From Crocinitomicaceae bacterium (GTDB taxonomy: Bacteria > Bacteroidota > Bacteroidia > Flavobacteriales_D > Crocinitomicaceae): a DNA stretch of 55,852 nucleotides. The translations under genes were made by a program, and so were the position numbers. Where the stretch lies: NCBI GenBank assembly GCA_024643545.1, contig JAHEMR010000014.1:1-55852 (forward strand), in the 5' to 3' direction. Of the stretch, positions 35,429 through 44,585 are shown piece after piece (position 1 is the first letter of the stretch; every line of letters starts with the position of its first letter). The notes beneath the pieces were generated by a model. That model was given only the letters and a program-made list of their open reading frames with translations. It did not search any database and had not been told where the DNA came from.

Positions 35429-37495
35429 TTATCCAACTGTTGGACCTTCCCCAAATTCTTTTTCAGCAGCAAGAAAACTCAAGGCACCGGACTCATCTTC
35501 AGCCATTAAAATCATTCCGTGGGATTCGATTCCGCGAATTTTTCGTGGTGCTAAGTTCAATAAAACCAATACCGTTTTCCCAATGATTTCTTCGGGGGAA
35601 TAATGTTCGGCAATTCCAGAAACGATTGTGCGTTCGTCGATTCCGGTATGTACTTGCAGCTTTAAAAGTTTATCGGCTTTCTCTACTTTTTCGGCGCTGA
35701 GAATTTTTCCCATACGCATGTCCATTTTCATGAAATCATCAAAATTGATTAGTTCTTTCATTGCCGGATAGTTTGATTTAACTGCATTGCTTGCGTGAAG
35801 TTTGTCTACTTCTGCCTGTACCAACGTGTCTTCGATTTTTGTAAATAATATATGTGCTTCACTAATTTGGTGTCCTGCAGGTAGTATCGATGCACTTCCA
35901 AAAGCCTCCCAAATTAAGTGCTCAGTTCCTAACATCGCAGCAAGTTTTTGTGCTGTAGCGGGTAAGAATAGCTGTGTAGCAATTTGTAGGTTTGCGGTGA
36001 TCTGCAAAGCGACGAACAAAATTGTTTGAACGCGTTCCGGATCTGTCTTGATGAGTTTCCAAGGCTCTTGATCCGCTAAGTATTTATTTCCGATACGGGC
36101 AATTTGCATCATCTCGGTTTGCGCTTCGCGAATTTTATAGGCGTACATCAATTCAGAAATGCGTCGAGGTGCTTGTTCTAATGCTTCAAATACGGCAGTG
36201 TCTTCTGCATTGAATGCTTGTGGACTCGGAACAATTCCTTCGTAGTATTTGTGGGTTAATACCAAAGTCCGGTTCACGAAATTCCCATAGATATCCGCTA
36301 GCTCAGAATTTACGCGTGTTTGAAATTCTTTCCACGTAAATTCGGAATCCTTGCTTTCTGGTGCAATCGCACTAAGGACATATTTTAATTCATCAATCTT
36401 ATCTGGATAGGCTTCCAAATATTCATGTAACCACACTGCCCAATTACGGGACGTAGAGAATTTGTCTCCTTCTAAATTTAAAAATTCGTAGGCAGGAACA
36501 TTGTCCGGAAGAATAAAATCCCCATGATCTTTTAAGAGAATAGGGAAGATGATGGCATGGAAAACGATGTTGTCTTTCCCAATAAAATGAACCAATTTTC
36601 GATCACCAGCTTCGGATTTAGTCCAGTAGTTGCGCCAGTCTTTTCCGTTGTCTAACGCCCATTGTTTTGTCGCTGAAATGTAGCCAATTGGTGCATCCAA
36701 CCAAACGTAAAGCACTTTTCCATCGGCATTTGGAAGTGGAACTTTTACTCCCCAATCCAAATCGCGGGTCATGGCACGGGGCTTTAATCCGCCATTGATC
36801 CAAGACATACATTGTCCAATCACTTGGTTTCTCCACAACTTTGGATCGTGTTGTTGAACGCCGTCTAAGATACCGTTTTGAATCCATTCTTTCAACCACG
36901 TTTCGTGTTGGTCCATCGGTAAGTACCAATGCGAAGTGGATTTCAGTATAGGTGTTTTTCCACTCAACGTCGATTTCGGGTTGATTAAATCCGTTGGACT
37001 TAAATCACTGCCACATTTCTCGCATTGATCTCCGTATGCGCCGGTACTTTGACATTTTGGACAATCACCGGTGATGTAACGGTCGGCTAAAAACTGTTGG
37101 TATTCTTCGTCGTAATATTGTTCTGAGGTTTCCTCAATGAACTTTCCTTGCTCGTGTAATTTCTTAAAAAAATCAGCGGATGTTTCGTGGTGTAATTCAC
37201 TGGATGTTCGGTGGAAAATATCAAATGAAATGTCGAATTTTTCAAATGCACCTTTGATGATTCCGTGGTATTTATCGACGATGTCCTTTGGTGTGAGTCC
37301 GTCTTTTTTCGCTCGTAACGTAATTGCTGCGCCATGTTCGTCACTACCACAGATAAACACGACATCGTGTTCGTTCATGCGTAAGAAACGAACAAAAATA
37401 TCTGCTGGTAAATAAACACCTGCGACGTGTCCTAAATGTAAAGGTCCGTTTGCATAAGGCAATGCAGCGGTGACGGTATAGCTTGCTTTTTTCAT
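35429..37495 (-). CDS. metG: Methionyl-tRNA synthetase with C-terminal tRNA-binding domain
   Basis: MetG charges both initiator and elongator tRNA-Met. From the ATG at 37495 (688 residues) it has the class I signature YANGPLHLGH, a zinc knuckle with CPKC ... QCEKCG (about 148-165), and the KMSKS-type loop read as KFSTS (about 340). A C-terminal EMAPII/Trbp111-like tRNA-binding domain (about 585-688: FDDFMKMDMRMGKILSAEKV, GMILMAEDESG) completes it. An in-frame ATG 30 bases upstream is rejected because MKKASYTVTAALPYANG is the normal N-terminus. It is directly upstream of the initiator tRNA gene. Confidence 0.96.
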   Translation of the reverse strand: MKKASYTVTAALPYANGPLHLGHVAGVYLPADIFVRFLRMNEHDVVFICGSDEHGAAITLRAKKDGLTPKDIVDKYHGIIKGAFEKFDISFDIFHRTSSELHHETSADFFKKLHEQGKFIEETSEQYYDEEYQQFLADRYITGDCPKCQSTGAYGDQCEKCGSDLSPTDLINPKSTLSGKTPILKSTSHWYLPMDQHETWLKEWIQNGILDGVQQHDPKLWRNQVIGQCMSWINGGLKPRAMTRDLDWGVKVPLPNADGKVLYVWLDAPIGYISATKQWALDNGKDWRNYWTKSEAGDRKLVHFIGKDNIVFHAIIFPILLKDHGDFILPDNVPAYEFLNLEGDKFSTSRNWAVWLHEYLEAYPDKIDELKYVLSAIAPESKDSEFTWKEFQTRVNSELADIYGNFVNRTLVLTHKYYEGIVPSPQAFNAEDTAVFEALEQAPRRISELMYAYKIREAQTEMMQIARIGNKYLADQEPWKLIKTDPERVQTILFVALQITANLQIATQLFLPATAQKLAAMLGTEHLIWEAFGSASILPAGHQISEAHILFTKIEDTLVQAEVDKLHASNAVKSNYPAMKELINFDDFMKMDMRMGKILSAEKVEKADKLLKLQVHTGIDERTIVSGIAEHYSPEEIIGKTVLVLLNLAPRKIRGIESHGMILMAEDESGALSFLAAEKEFGEGPTVG

Positions 37496-37501
37496 TGACA
37501 G

Positions 37502-37509
37502 CAAAGATA
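37502..37509 (-). promoter_or_regulatory. -7 element TATCTTTG before metG
   Basis: TATCTTTG on the minus strand ends 6 bases before the metG ATG, so transcripts would have almost no leader. No well-placed -33 TTTG was found. Confidence 0.45.
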
Positions 37510-37562
37510 ATAAAAGCAAAGGCATCTTACCGAATTTCCTAGGCCCAAAAGTTTGGACAAAA

Positions 37563-37588
37563 AAAAAGGGCCGACCAGCGACCCTTTT
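37563..37588 (-). terminator. Rho-independent terminator
   Basis: On the minus strand AAAAGGGTCG and CGGCCCTTTT form a 10-bp stem (one G-U pair) followed by a run of T. It lies 19 bases after the stop of the PA-domain gene and before metG. Confidence 0.85.
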
Positions 37589-37607
37589 CTTTTATTCGAA
37601 AATCGAA

Positions 37608-39353
37608 TTATTTTTTCACCACATTGAATTGTGCTGTTTTTCCGTTTTCAAGTACTACATTGAAAATGTAAACACCTGCTTCAAGGTTCGCAATGTTCAA
37701 ATCTGCTTTACCAGCAGTTAAAGACACATTGTTTGAAAGAGCAACTCTACCAGCAACATCCGTTACTGTTAAGTTTGCAACTCCTTCACCTTCGATGGAA
37801 ATCGTTACCAAATCCGTAGCTGGGTTTGGATACGCCATTCCTTCAACAGTATTTAACTCATTGATTCCAACAGCTCCAGCAACTTTCAATGCAACAGAAC
37901 TAGGAACGTCAGAACCGAATCCGGTAGCAAAATATGTTCCATCACTTTCGTTTGGCGACATTGGTTGTAAGTAGTAAGACTCATTCCAAGTGTAGTTAGT
38001 CGCGTTTTCGTGTCCTAAGTACAAGCTTAAGTTAACAGTTTGAACACATGCTAAATAACGTTGGTTGTCCTCTAAGTTAGCCGGAGTTGTGAATGCTCCA
38101 TAAACCGTTTCTCCTTGTAAGTCACCTGGATAGTAGTAGAATCCAGAAGCAACTTCTGTTAATGTTGTGAAACCTAAGTTAGCATCGTTCAAATCTGTAA
38201 ATACATCCTCCCATTTGTATAAGTACAATGCCATTTCTTCACCAGTTAACAATACTCCAGAAGCAGTGCTTGTTGTTCCTGAAAAGAAAATACCTTCGAC
38301 ACTCATGCGGCTTGCATTTGGATCGTTGATCACTGAACAAACAGAGAATGTTTGGTTATTCGTGGATGGACGATAGTAGTTTCCACCCGCTGGCAATCCT
38401 GTTGTTGCATCCGCTTGCGCGTATGAGTACAAGGAATCTGAAATGGTGAATGTCGTTGTCAACACGTTATCTGCATTGTAATCATCAGCAACACCTAAAT
38501 TTACAGTGTACGTTAATGTATAGGTTCCTGTTGGATACGTAGCTAAAGAGAACTGAGGCAATGTAGATGCTCCACCTGGATAAACATCTGTACTATCTCC
38601 AGCAGCAAGAGACAAACCTGAAACTGTGTTGTCATAAACGATAGTTCCTGAAGGATTCGTGATTTTTGCATTTAAGGAAATCGTTGATTGCGCTTGGTTT
38701 CCGTAGTTATAAATTCGTGTTCCTAAATCAGCGTTAAATTCCGTTCCATTTTGAGCAAGCATGGCAGGAATAATCGCTTGTTTTGTAATTAAAGTAGAGT
38801 TTGCTGAGATACCTGCATCATTTGCAAATAATCCAGTTTTGTTTCCTAAGAACATCACAACTGGTCCGCTCGCCATTTGATTCACAATGGCATCACCATC
38901 AGAATTTTGAATCATTACAACTGGAATAGTTACCGTTGCACCACTTGCTCCTGCACCCATCGAAATAACTGCTGGATCACGGTTAATAATGATGACCGCT
39001 ACTGCTCCTGCGTTTTGAGCGTTCAATGCTTTTGCACCAAACTCGCATGTGTTACGGTAAATCACAGCGATTTTCCCAGTTAAATTGTTAATCAATGGAT
39101 TACAACCTTCTTGTGAAATTGGGTGACCTTGTGCATTCGTTCCTGTACTTCCGTCTTCTACCAACATCAAGGTATCTTGTACGTATGTACCTGGAATATT
39201 AAAGTCAGGTGTTCCCCATCCACTTGCTGGATCAGCCCAAGTATGGGTGTAATTCGCAACAATTGATTGCGGAGAAACCCCCGCTACAATTACCTGAGCG
39301 TTTGACATGTAGGTCAATGCTAAGGCACTAATAGTAAGTAATAATTTTCTCAT
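37608..39353 (-). CDS. T9SS-sorted PA-domain protein
   Basis: The 581-residue protein has a signal peptide (to about 19) and a protease-associated (PA) domain (about 75-175: NLTGKIAVIYRNTCEFGAKA, AGAVAVIIINRDP, IPVVMIQNSDGDAIV). Next come beta-rich, CARDB-like sections (about 200-310) and a type A sorting tail (MAYPNPATDLVTISI ... LEAGVYIFNVVLENGKTAQF, about 508-581). PA domains usually act as lids or docking sites on proteases, but no protease motif is visible. It is transcribed alone and ends in a strong terminator. Role unknown. Confidence 0.85.
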   Translation of the reverse strand: MRKLLLTISALALTYMSNAQVIVAGVSPQSIVANYTHTWADPASGWGTPDFNIPGTYVQDTLMLVEDGSTGTNAQGHPISQEGCNPLINNLTGKIAVIYRNTCEFGAKALNAQNAGAVAVIIINRDPAVISMGAGASGATVTIPVVMIQNSDGDAIVNQMASGPVVMFLGNKTGLFANDAGISANSTLITKQAIIPAMLAQNGTEFNADLGTRIYNYGNQAQSTISLNAKITNPSGTIVYDNTVSGLSLAAGDSTDVYPGGASTLPQFSLATYPTGTYTLTYTVNLGVADDYNADNVLTTTFTISDSLYSYAQADATTGLPAGGNYYRPSTNNQTFSVCSVINDPNASRMSVEGIFFSGTTSTASGVLLTGEEMALYLYKWEDVFTDLNDANLGFTTLTEVASGFYYYPGDLQGETVYGAFTTPANLEDNQRYLACVQTVNLSLYLGHENATNYTWNESYYLQPMSPNESDGTYFATGFGSDVPSSVALKVAGAVGINELNTVEGMAYPNPATDLVTISIEGEGVANLTVTDVAGRVALSNNVSLTAGKADLNIANLEAGVYIFNVVLENGKTAQFNVVKK

Positions 39354-39421
39354 AGTTGATTTTTTAAATGATTCGGGATAAAGTTAATATAATTTTAACT
39401 CAAAACAAATGTATTAAAAAC

Positions 39422-39449
39422 AAAAAAGCCGTCATTTCGACGGCTTTAA
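39422..39449 (-). terminator. Rho-independent terminator after pit
   Basis: AAAGCCGTC and GACGGCTTT (39425-39433, 39439-39447) form a stem with a T run on the minus strand, 20 bases after the transporter stop. It may also act in the other direction. Confidence 0.85.
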
Positions 39450-39468
39450 TAAGGTTGTATTGAAGCGC

Positions 39469-41055
39469 TTAGCGCAACCATACAATTAAATAATAAAATA
39501 ATGCAGCTAATCCAGCGCTTACAGGAATAGTAAGAATCCACGCCCAAAGTAGGTTAATGGTTACACCCCAGCGCACAGCGCTCAGGCGTTTTGTGGCACC
39601 AACACCAATGATTGAACCAGTAATGGTGTGGGTCGTTGAAACAGGGATTCCAAACTGAGATACGGTAAACAGGGTCAATGCCCCTGCGGTTTCGGCACAA
39701 ACACCTTCCAACGGTGTGACCTTCGTAATCTTAGTTCCCATCGTTTTAACGATCTTCCATCCACCCATTAAGGTCCCAAGTCCGATCATTAAGTAACAAC
39801 CAAACGCAATCCAAAAAGGCATTGTGTCTGAGTGAACTTTTGTTTTAATCTTAAATCCTTCTTTTAATTCGCCTGATTTTTCATCCACATAGTTTCCGAA
39901 AATTCCAGCATAGGCATATTTCGTATTTAAAGCCTTATCATTGAAAACAGTATCATTTGTTTTTGCGTCACACAAGGCATCTCCAAGAGTATAAACTTCA
40001 ATTTTCTCCAATTTATCATCGATTTCTTGGAAACTTGGAACTGAAGTGTTTGCAAATGCTGGATTGATTTCACCCTCTTTGTCGTAAACTACCTTACCTG
40101 TTGAAGCTTCAACTATCTCTTTGTTTTCGAGATAGTATACTGTACTATCAATTTGTGCTACCTCAGGTTTGAATTTTTCTAATTTATCTTCGGAATTGTG
40201 AAATTCAATTTGCATTAACTCCGTAATTTGAAGATTTTTAGGAACTACTTCATCTAATTTTCCTTGACGCCCCATGTTCCCATACACAAGTAATGCCGCG
40301 CAAATAATCCCCATAACTTTTTGAGAATCCGCACCACCATGACCGAGTGAAAATGCTGCAGAAGAAAGTAATTGAAGTCTTTTATGCATGTTGGCTTCCT
40401 TCATGGCTGATGGTTTTTTACCATGTACCAATTCGAACCAAATGTATACTAAAATGAAAATACTAATCATTCCAATCACGATATACAGCATGATTGGTTT
40501 CATGTCAATATATTCAATCATGTATTGCATGAACATAACCGTAATCGCTGATAAGCCAAGAATTACTAGCATTTTTTTCCAAAAGGACCTACTGATTGTC
40601 ACTACTGCAATGAGGTATGCGATGAAGCCACCGATAAATGGAGCAAGGAAAATAAATAAAATGACTTTGATAATTTCAGCTGAGTCAATCACATCAAATC
40701 CAGCATGAGCAACCGCTGCACCAGCAAATCCACCAATTAATGTGTGTGAAGAAGAGGAAGGAATGCCTAACCACCAGGTCAATAAATTCCAAAATGTTGC
40801 GGCTAATAATCCAGCAAGAATAACCCAAAGGTCAATGGCATTACTATCTACTGTTTTGGCAACTGTATTACCAACACTCATGTCAAACACCCAAAATGCA
40901 ATAATGTTAAAGGCCGCTGCCCAAATTACAGCTTGAAATGGAGTTAGTACTTTCGTTGAAACAACCGTTGCAATGGAGTTTGCCGCATCGTGAAAGCCAT
41001 TCACCAAATCGAACAAAAGAGCGATTACAACAACAACAATTAAAAGAGTAAACAT
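39469..41055 (-). CDS. PiT-family inorganic phosphate transporter
   Basis: PiT transporters couple phosphate (or metal phosphate) uptake to H+ or Na+. The 528-residue protein contains both inverted-repeat signatures: GFHDAANSIATVVSTKVL (about 20-37) and PVSTTHTITGSIIGVG (471-486), with GIPSSSSHTLIGGFAGAA (98-115) and SLGHGGADSQKVMG (236-249) as partner segments. A soluble insert of about 150 residues (about 262-410), rich in Glu and Lys, splits the membrane domain. DUF47 (41077) follows upstream with a 21-base gap in the same direction, the usual pairing. A terminator follows. Confidence 0.92.
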   Translation of the reverse strand: MFTLLIVVVVIALLFDLVNGFHDAANSIATVVSTKVLTPFQAVIWAAAFNIIAFWVFDMSVGNTVAKTVDSNAIDLWVILAGLLAATFWNLLTWWLGIPSSSSHTLIGGFAGAAVAHAGFDVIDSAEIIKVILFIFLAPFIGGFIAYLIAVVTISRSFWKKMLVILGLSAITVMFMQYMIEYIDMKPIMLYIVIGMISIFILVYIWFELVHGKKPSAMKEANMHKRLQLLSSAAFSLGHGGADSQKVMGIICAALLVYGNMGRQGKLDEVVPKNLQITELMQIEFHNSEDKLEKFKPEVAQIDSTVYYLENKEIVEASTGKVVYDKEGEINPAFANTSVPSFQEIDDKLEKIEVYTLGDALCDAKTNDTVFNDKALNTKYAYAGIFGNYVDEKSGELKEGFKIKTKVHSDTMPFWIAFGCYLMIGLGTLMGGWKIVKTMGTKITKVTPLEGVCAETAGALTLFTVSQFGIPVSTTHTITGSIIGVGATKRLSAVRWGVTINLLWAWILTIPVSAGLAALFYYLIVWLR

Positions 41056-41076
41056 AAGCTGGGGTCTACAAGAAAA

Positions 41077-41721
41077 TTAAGCGTATTTTACTACAATGGA
41101 TTCAATCACATTACCTGCATCTTCGCATTTATCCGTAGCGATTTCCATCACTTGGTATAATTCGCGTCGTTTGATTAGTTCCTTTGCATCAACATCTGAA
41201 TTGAATAAGTTTTCGATACTCATATCAAAAATATTATCTGCATTGTTTTCAATGCTATTGATTTTGATGACACATTCAATGATTTTCTGTGTATTTTTCA
41301 AGTTGCGCAATTCCATCACTGCCTCCTTCACTGCTGAAACAGCATGTAAAATAGCCTCCGCTGTTTTTTGAATGCCTTGATCAGAAATTGGATCGATTTG
41401 ATAAAAGTTTATTTTTTTACCTGATGCATAAATGTAATCCGCAATATCATCTAACGCCGATGCTAAACTGTGAATATCTTCACGATCAAATGGTGTAATG
41501 AAGTTTTTTCCTAGTTCAATAAAAATATGGTGTGTAACATTATCGTTTTGATGCTCAATATCTTGCATTTCTGATATGTATGCCGCTCGCTTGTTAAAAT
41601 CAGGTTCCTGTACTACTTGAACTAGTTTTTTGGCGATTGCCTCAAGATTGTCACTAGCCTGTTCAAATAAAGAATAAAAAACTTTATCCTTTGGTAAAAA
41701 ATAACTTAAAATACCTGCCAT
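41077..41721 (-). CDS. DUF47 PhoU-like protein
   Basis: The 214-residue protein is all-helical, with the DUF47 pattern: QASDNLEAIAKKLVQVVQEP (about 21-40), EHQNDNVTHHIFIELGKNFITPFDREDIH (51-79) and the second-half motif SIENNADNIFDMSIENLF. DUF47 proteins are encoded next to PiT transporters and are thought to regulate them, by analogy with PhoU. It is first in a two-gene unit with the transporter, behind a good promoter. Function is inferred from family and context. Confidence 0.93.
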   Translation of the reverse strand: MAGILSYFLPKDKVFYSLFEQASDNLEAIAKKLVQVVQEPDFNKRAAYISEMQDIEHQNDNVTHHIFIELGKNFITPFDREDIHSLASALDDIADYIYASGKKINFYQIDPISDQGIQKTAEAILHAVSAVKEAVMELRNLKNTQKIIECVIKINSIENNADNIFDMSIENLFNSDVDAKELIKRRELYQVMEIATDKCEDAGNVIESIVVKYA

Positions 41722-41738
41722 AATGCGTAATTATTGGA

Positions 41739-41769
41739 CAAATGTAAAAGGATTAAAAGAGTTTCTCAA
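41739..41769 (-). promoter_or_regulatory. Promoter TTG-N20-TACATTTG for DUF47-pit
   Basis: On the minus strand TTG (41769-41767) and TACATTTG (41746-41739) are 20 bases apart, 17 bases before the DUF47 ATG. Confidence 0.55.
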
Positions 41770-41837
41770 CTGAATGAAAGTTTATTAATGTAAACATAAC
41801 ATTGGTCAAGTGAAGAGGTTAATTTAATAAGAAAGCA

Positions 41838-41868
41838 AAAAAAAAGGGAACAATGAATCGTTCCCCTC
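41838..41868 (-). terminator. Rho-independent terminator after sod
   Basis: On the minus strand GGGAAC and GTTCCC (with inner pairs) form a stem followed by nine T residues, starting 20 bases after the superoxide dismutase stop. Confidence 0.85.
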
Positions 41869-41888
41869 TTAATATTCTTTGCGGTTTT

Positions 41889-42491
41889 TTAACCTTTCGC
41901 TTCCGCAAATTTCCCTGAAACGAAATCCCAATTTACCACATGGAAGAATGACTGGATGTAATCCGGTCGTCTGTTTTGGTAATTTAAATAGTAAGCATGC
42001 TCCCAAACATCTAATGCAAGAATTGCAGTCCCTTGACAACCTTCACCCATCAATGGATTATCTTGATTTGCCGTTGAACAAATTTCTAATTTACCATTGG
42101 TCACACACAACCAAGCCCATCCTGAACCAAAACGTGTAGTCGCTGCTTTTGCAAATTCCGCTTGGAAGTTTTCAAATGATCCAAATGCATCGTTGATCGC
42201 AGTCGCTAAATCTCCTGTTGGTAATCCACCACCATTTGGTGACATACACTCCCAGAATAAGTTGTGGTTCCAGAAGCCTCCTCCGTTGTTTCTAACCGCA
42301 GGCATATCTTTACAAACTTTTAGGATTTCTTCTATGGATTTACCTTCCAAATCTGTTCCAGCAATGGCATTGTTTAGGTTGGTAATGTAAGCTTGATGGT
42401 GTTTCGTGTGGTGAATTTCCATCGTGCGTGCGTCGATGTGTGGCTCTAATGCATCATATGCATAAGGCAAAGCGGGTAATTCAAATGACAT
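41889..42491 (-). CDS. Superoxide dismutase, Fe/Mn type
   Basis: The 200-residue enzyme converts superoxide to peroxide and oxygen. Metal ligands are His27 (in MEIHHTKHH), His76 (in FWNHNLFW), Asp161 and His165 (in DVWEHAYYL). Gln143 in ANQDNPLM is the second-sphere glutamine typical of the Mn form. The metal cannot be settled from sequence, as many Bacteroidota enzymes use either. No signal peptide, so cytoplasmic. It stands alone between the DUF47 promoter region and the divergent YgiQ gene, and has a terminator. Confidence 0.95.
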   Translation of the reverse strand: MSFELPALPYAYDALEPHIDARTMEIHHTKHHQAYITNLNNAIAGTDLEGKSIEEILKVCKDMPAVRNNGGGFWNHNLFWECMSPNGGGLPTGDLATAINDAFGSFENFQAEFAKAATTRFGSGWAWLCVTNGKLEICSTANQDNPLMGEGCQGTAILALDVWEHAYYLNYQNRRPDYIQSFFHVVNWDFVSGKFAEAKG

Positions 42492-42610
42492 ATTTTTAAT
42501 TTTTATGTTAACTACTAAAGGACAAAATTAATCATTAAACAAGTTCCTTTGTTGAATTGTTCTTATATCTGAATAGATTTCATTTATGAAACTATCCTGT
42601 CTTTAATGCG

Positions 42611-42618
42611 TAATTTTG
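42611..42618 (+). promoter_or_regulatory. -7 element TAATTTTG before ygiQ
   Basis: TAATTTTG ends 4 bases before the ATG at 42623, again implying little or no leader. No matching -33 element was found. Confidence 0.4.
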
Positions 42619-42622
42619 AACC

Positions 42623-44515
42623 ATGAGTATAGAAAGACCAATTTCTGATTGGATTCCAATGTCCCACAAAGAAGCGGAAAAGCGCGGATGGGAAGAATTT
42701 GATGTGATTTTAATATCCGGAGACGCATATGTCGACCACCCTAGTTTTGGAACTGCGGTAATCTCTCGGATCATCGAAGATGAAGGTCTCCGAATTGGAA
42801 TCGTTGCACAACCAAACTGGAAAGACGATTTACGCGACTTCATAAAGTTAGGAAAACCAAGGTTGTTTTTCGGCGTGACTGCTGGCTGCATGGATTCAAT
42901 GGTCAATCATTACACTGCAAATAAACGCTTACGTTCAACCGATGCATACACGCCCGGTGGACAAGCAGGATTTCGTCCAGATTATGCTTCGACTGTTTAC
43001 AGTCAAATCCTAAAGTCACTATATCCAGATGTGCCGGTTGTCCTTGGAGGAATTGAAGCCTCCTTGCGACGCGTGACACATTATGATTATTGGAAGGACC
43101 AATTGATGCCTTCGATTTTGGTGGATTCGGGTGCTGATTTGTTAGTCTATGGGATGGGAGACCAACCATTGAGAACACTCCTCCGTCTAATGAAACGAGG
43201 CGTACCATTTCATCAAGCGAAAACCATCAACCAAGTCGCTTTTTTGAATCCAAAATCGGAGGAGTTGCCAAGAAATAAAAACTGGGAAACCGTGGAATTG
43301 GCAAGTCATGAAACATGCTTAGTGGACAAAGTGCAATACGCTACAAACTTCAAAATTGTAGAGGTAGAATCCAATAAATGGGAAGCAAATCGAATTATTC
43401 AACACGTTGGTGATCAGACATTGGTGATCAATCCACCATTCAAAACGATGACGGAAAATGAAATCGATCAAAGTTTCGACCTTCCTTACACCCGCTTACC
43501 ACATCCAAAATACAAGAAACGCGGTGCTATTCCTGCCTTTGATATGATCAAGTTCTCCATCAACATGCACCGTGGTTGTTTTGGAGGATGTAGTTTCTGT
43601 ACCATTTCTGCGCACCAAGGAAAATTTATTGCATCACGCAGTGAAAAATCAATTTTAGGTGAACTCGAACAACTCGTCAATCATCCCGATTTCCGCGGAT
43701 ATATTTCAGACATTGGTGGACCTTCTGCGAACATGTATAAAATGAAGGGAAAGGATGAAGCCATCTGTGCGAAATGTGTTTCACCGAGTTGCATTCATCC
43801 AGTCATCTGCAACAACCTAGATACATCCCACGAACAAATGACGAAATTGTATCAGAAAATCGATAGCCATCCAAAAGTTAAAAAAGCATTTGTTGGTTCG
43901 GGAATTCGCTACGATTTGTTAGTAGATGATTTTAATAAAAATAATGAGGATGGAAATCACGACGCGTACATTGAGCAAGTCATTACGCGCCACGTCAGCG
44001 GACGATTGAAAGTAGCTCCAGAACACACCTCTGATGCCACTCTTCGCGTAATGCGCAAGCCTTCGTTCAAGTACTTTCATAAATTCAAAGAGAAGTACGA
44101 TAAACTCTCTGAAAAACACGGATTGAAACAACAATTGATTCCTTACTTTATTTCATCTCATCCCGGTTGTGAGGAAGAGGACATGGCAAATCTTGCCGCG
44201 GAGACCAAAGACATGGGATTCCAATTGGAACAGGTTCAGGATTTTACGCCAACACCAATGACGGTTGCCGAAGTGATTTATTATACAGGTTTACATCCAT
44301 ATACCTTGAAACCAATCAAAACAGTTAAGACAAGAGAGGAAAAGTTAAATCAAAATCGTTTCTTCTTCTGGTACAAACGCGAAAACAAGGATTGGATTAA
44401 ACAACGATTAGCAAAAGCAAATCGTCCCGATCTGATAGAGAAATTATTGGGCGAAAAAGTACAAGATGAAAAGGTGCCAAAATGGTTGTCTGAAAAAAGA
44501 AACAAACGGAAATAG
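42623..44515 (+). CDS. YgiQ-family radical SAM protein
   Basis: The 630-residue protein has a B12-binding-like N-terminal region (about 25-200, with GGIEASLRRVTHYDYW near 142-157) and a radical SAM core with GCFGGCSFCT. Cys319, Cys323 and Cys326 hold the 4Fe-4S cluster. A further Cys group (CAKCVSPSCIHPVIC, about 384-398) may bind a second cluster or zinc. It ends with a basic tail. The reaction of this widespread family is unknown. It diverges from sod, and the next gene starts 70 bases after it. Confidence 0.93.
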   Translation: MSIERPISDWIPMSHKEAEKRGWEEFDVILISGDAYVDHPSFGTAVISRIIEDEGLRIGIVAQPNWKDDLRDFIKLGKPRLFFGVTAGCMDSMVNHYTANKRLRSTDAYTPGGQAGFRPDYASTVYSQILKSLYPDVPVVLGGIEASLRRVTHYDYWKDQLMPSILVDSGADLLVYGMGDQPLRTLLRLMKRGVPFHQAKTINQVAFLNPKSEELPRNKNWETVELASHETCLVDKVQYATNFKIVEVESNKWEANRIIQHVGDQTLVINPPFKTMTENEIDQSFDLPYTRLPHPKYKKRGAIPAFDMIKFSINMHRGCFGGCSFCTISAHQGKFIASRSEKSILGELEQLVNHPDFRGYISDIGGPSANMYKMKGKDEAICAKCVSPSCIHPVICNNLDTSHEQMTKLYQKIDSHPKVKKAFVGSGIRYDLLVDDFNKNNEDGNHDAYIEQVITRHVSGRLKVAPEHTSDATLRVMRKPSFKYFHKFKEKYDKLSEKHGLKQQLIPYFISSHPGCEEEDMANLAAETKDMGFQLEQVQDFTPTPMTVAEVIYYTGLHPYTLKPIKTVKTREEKLNQNRFFFWYKRENKDWIKQRLAKANRPDLIEKLLGEKVQDEKVPKWLSEKRNKRK

Positions 44516-44585
44516 AAAAAAAAGGAAAATTGTTAAAAATGTTAAATACATTCTCAGAGTCAACAAAAAAAAAGAACATTGCTTT

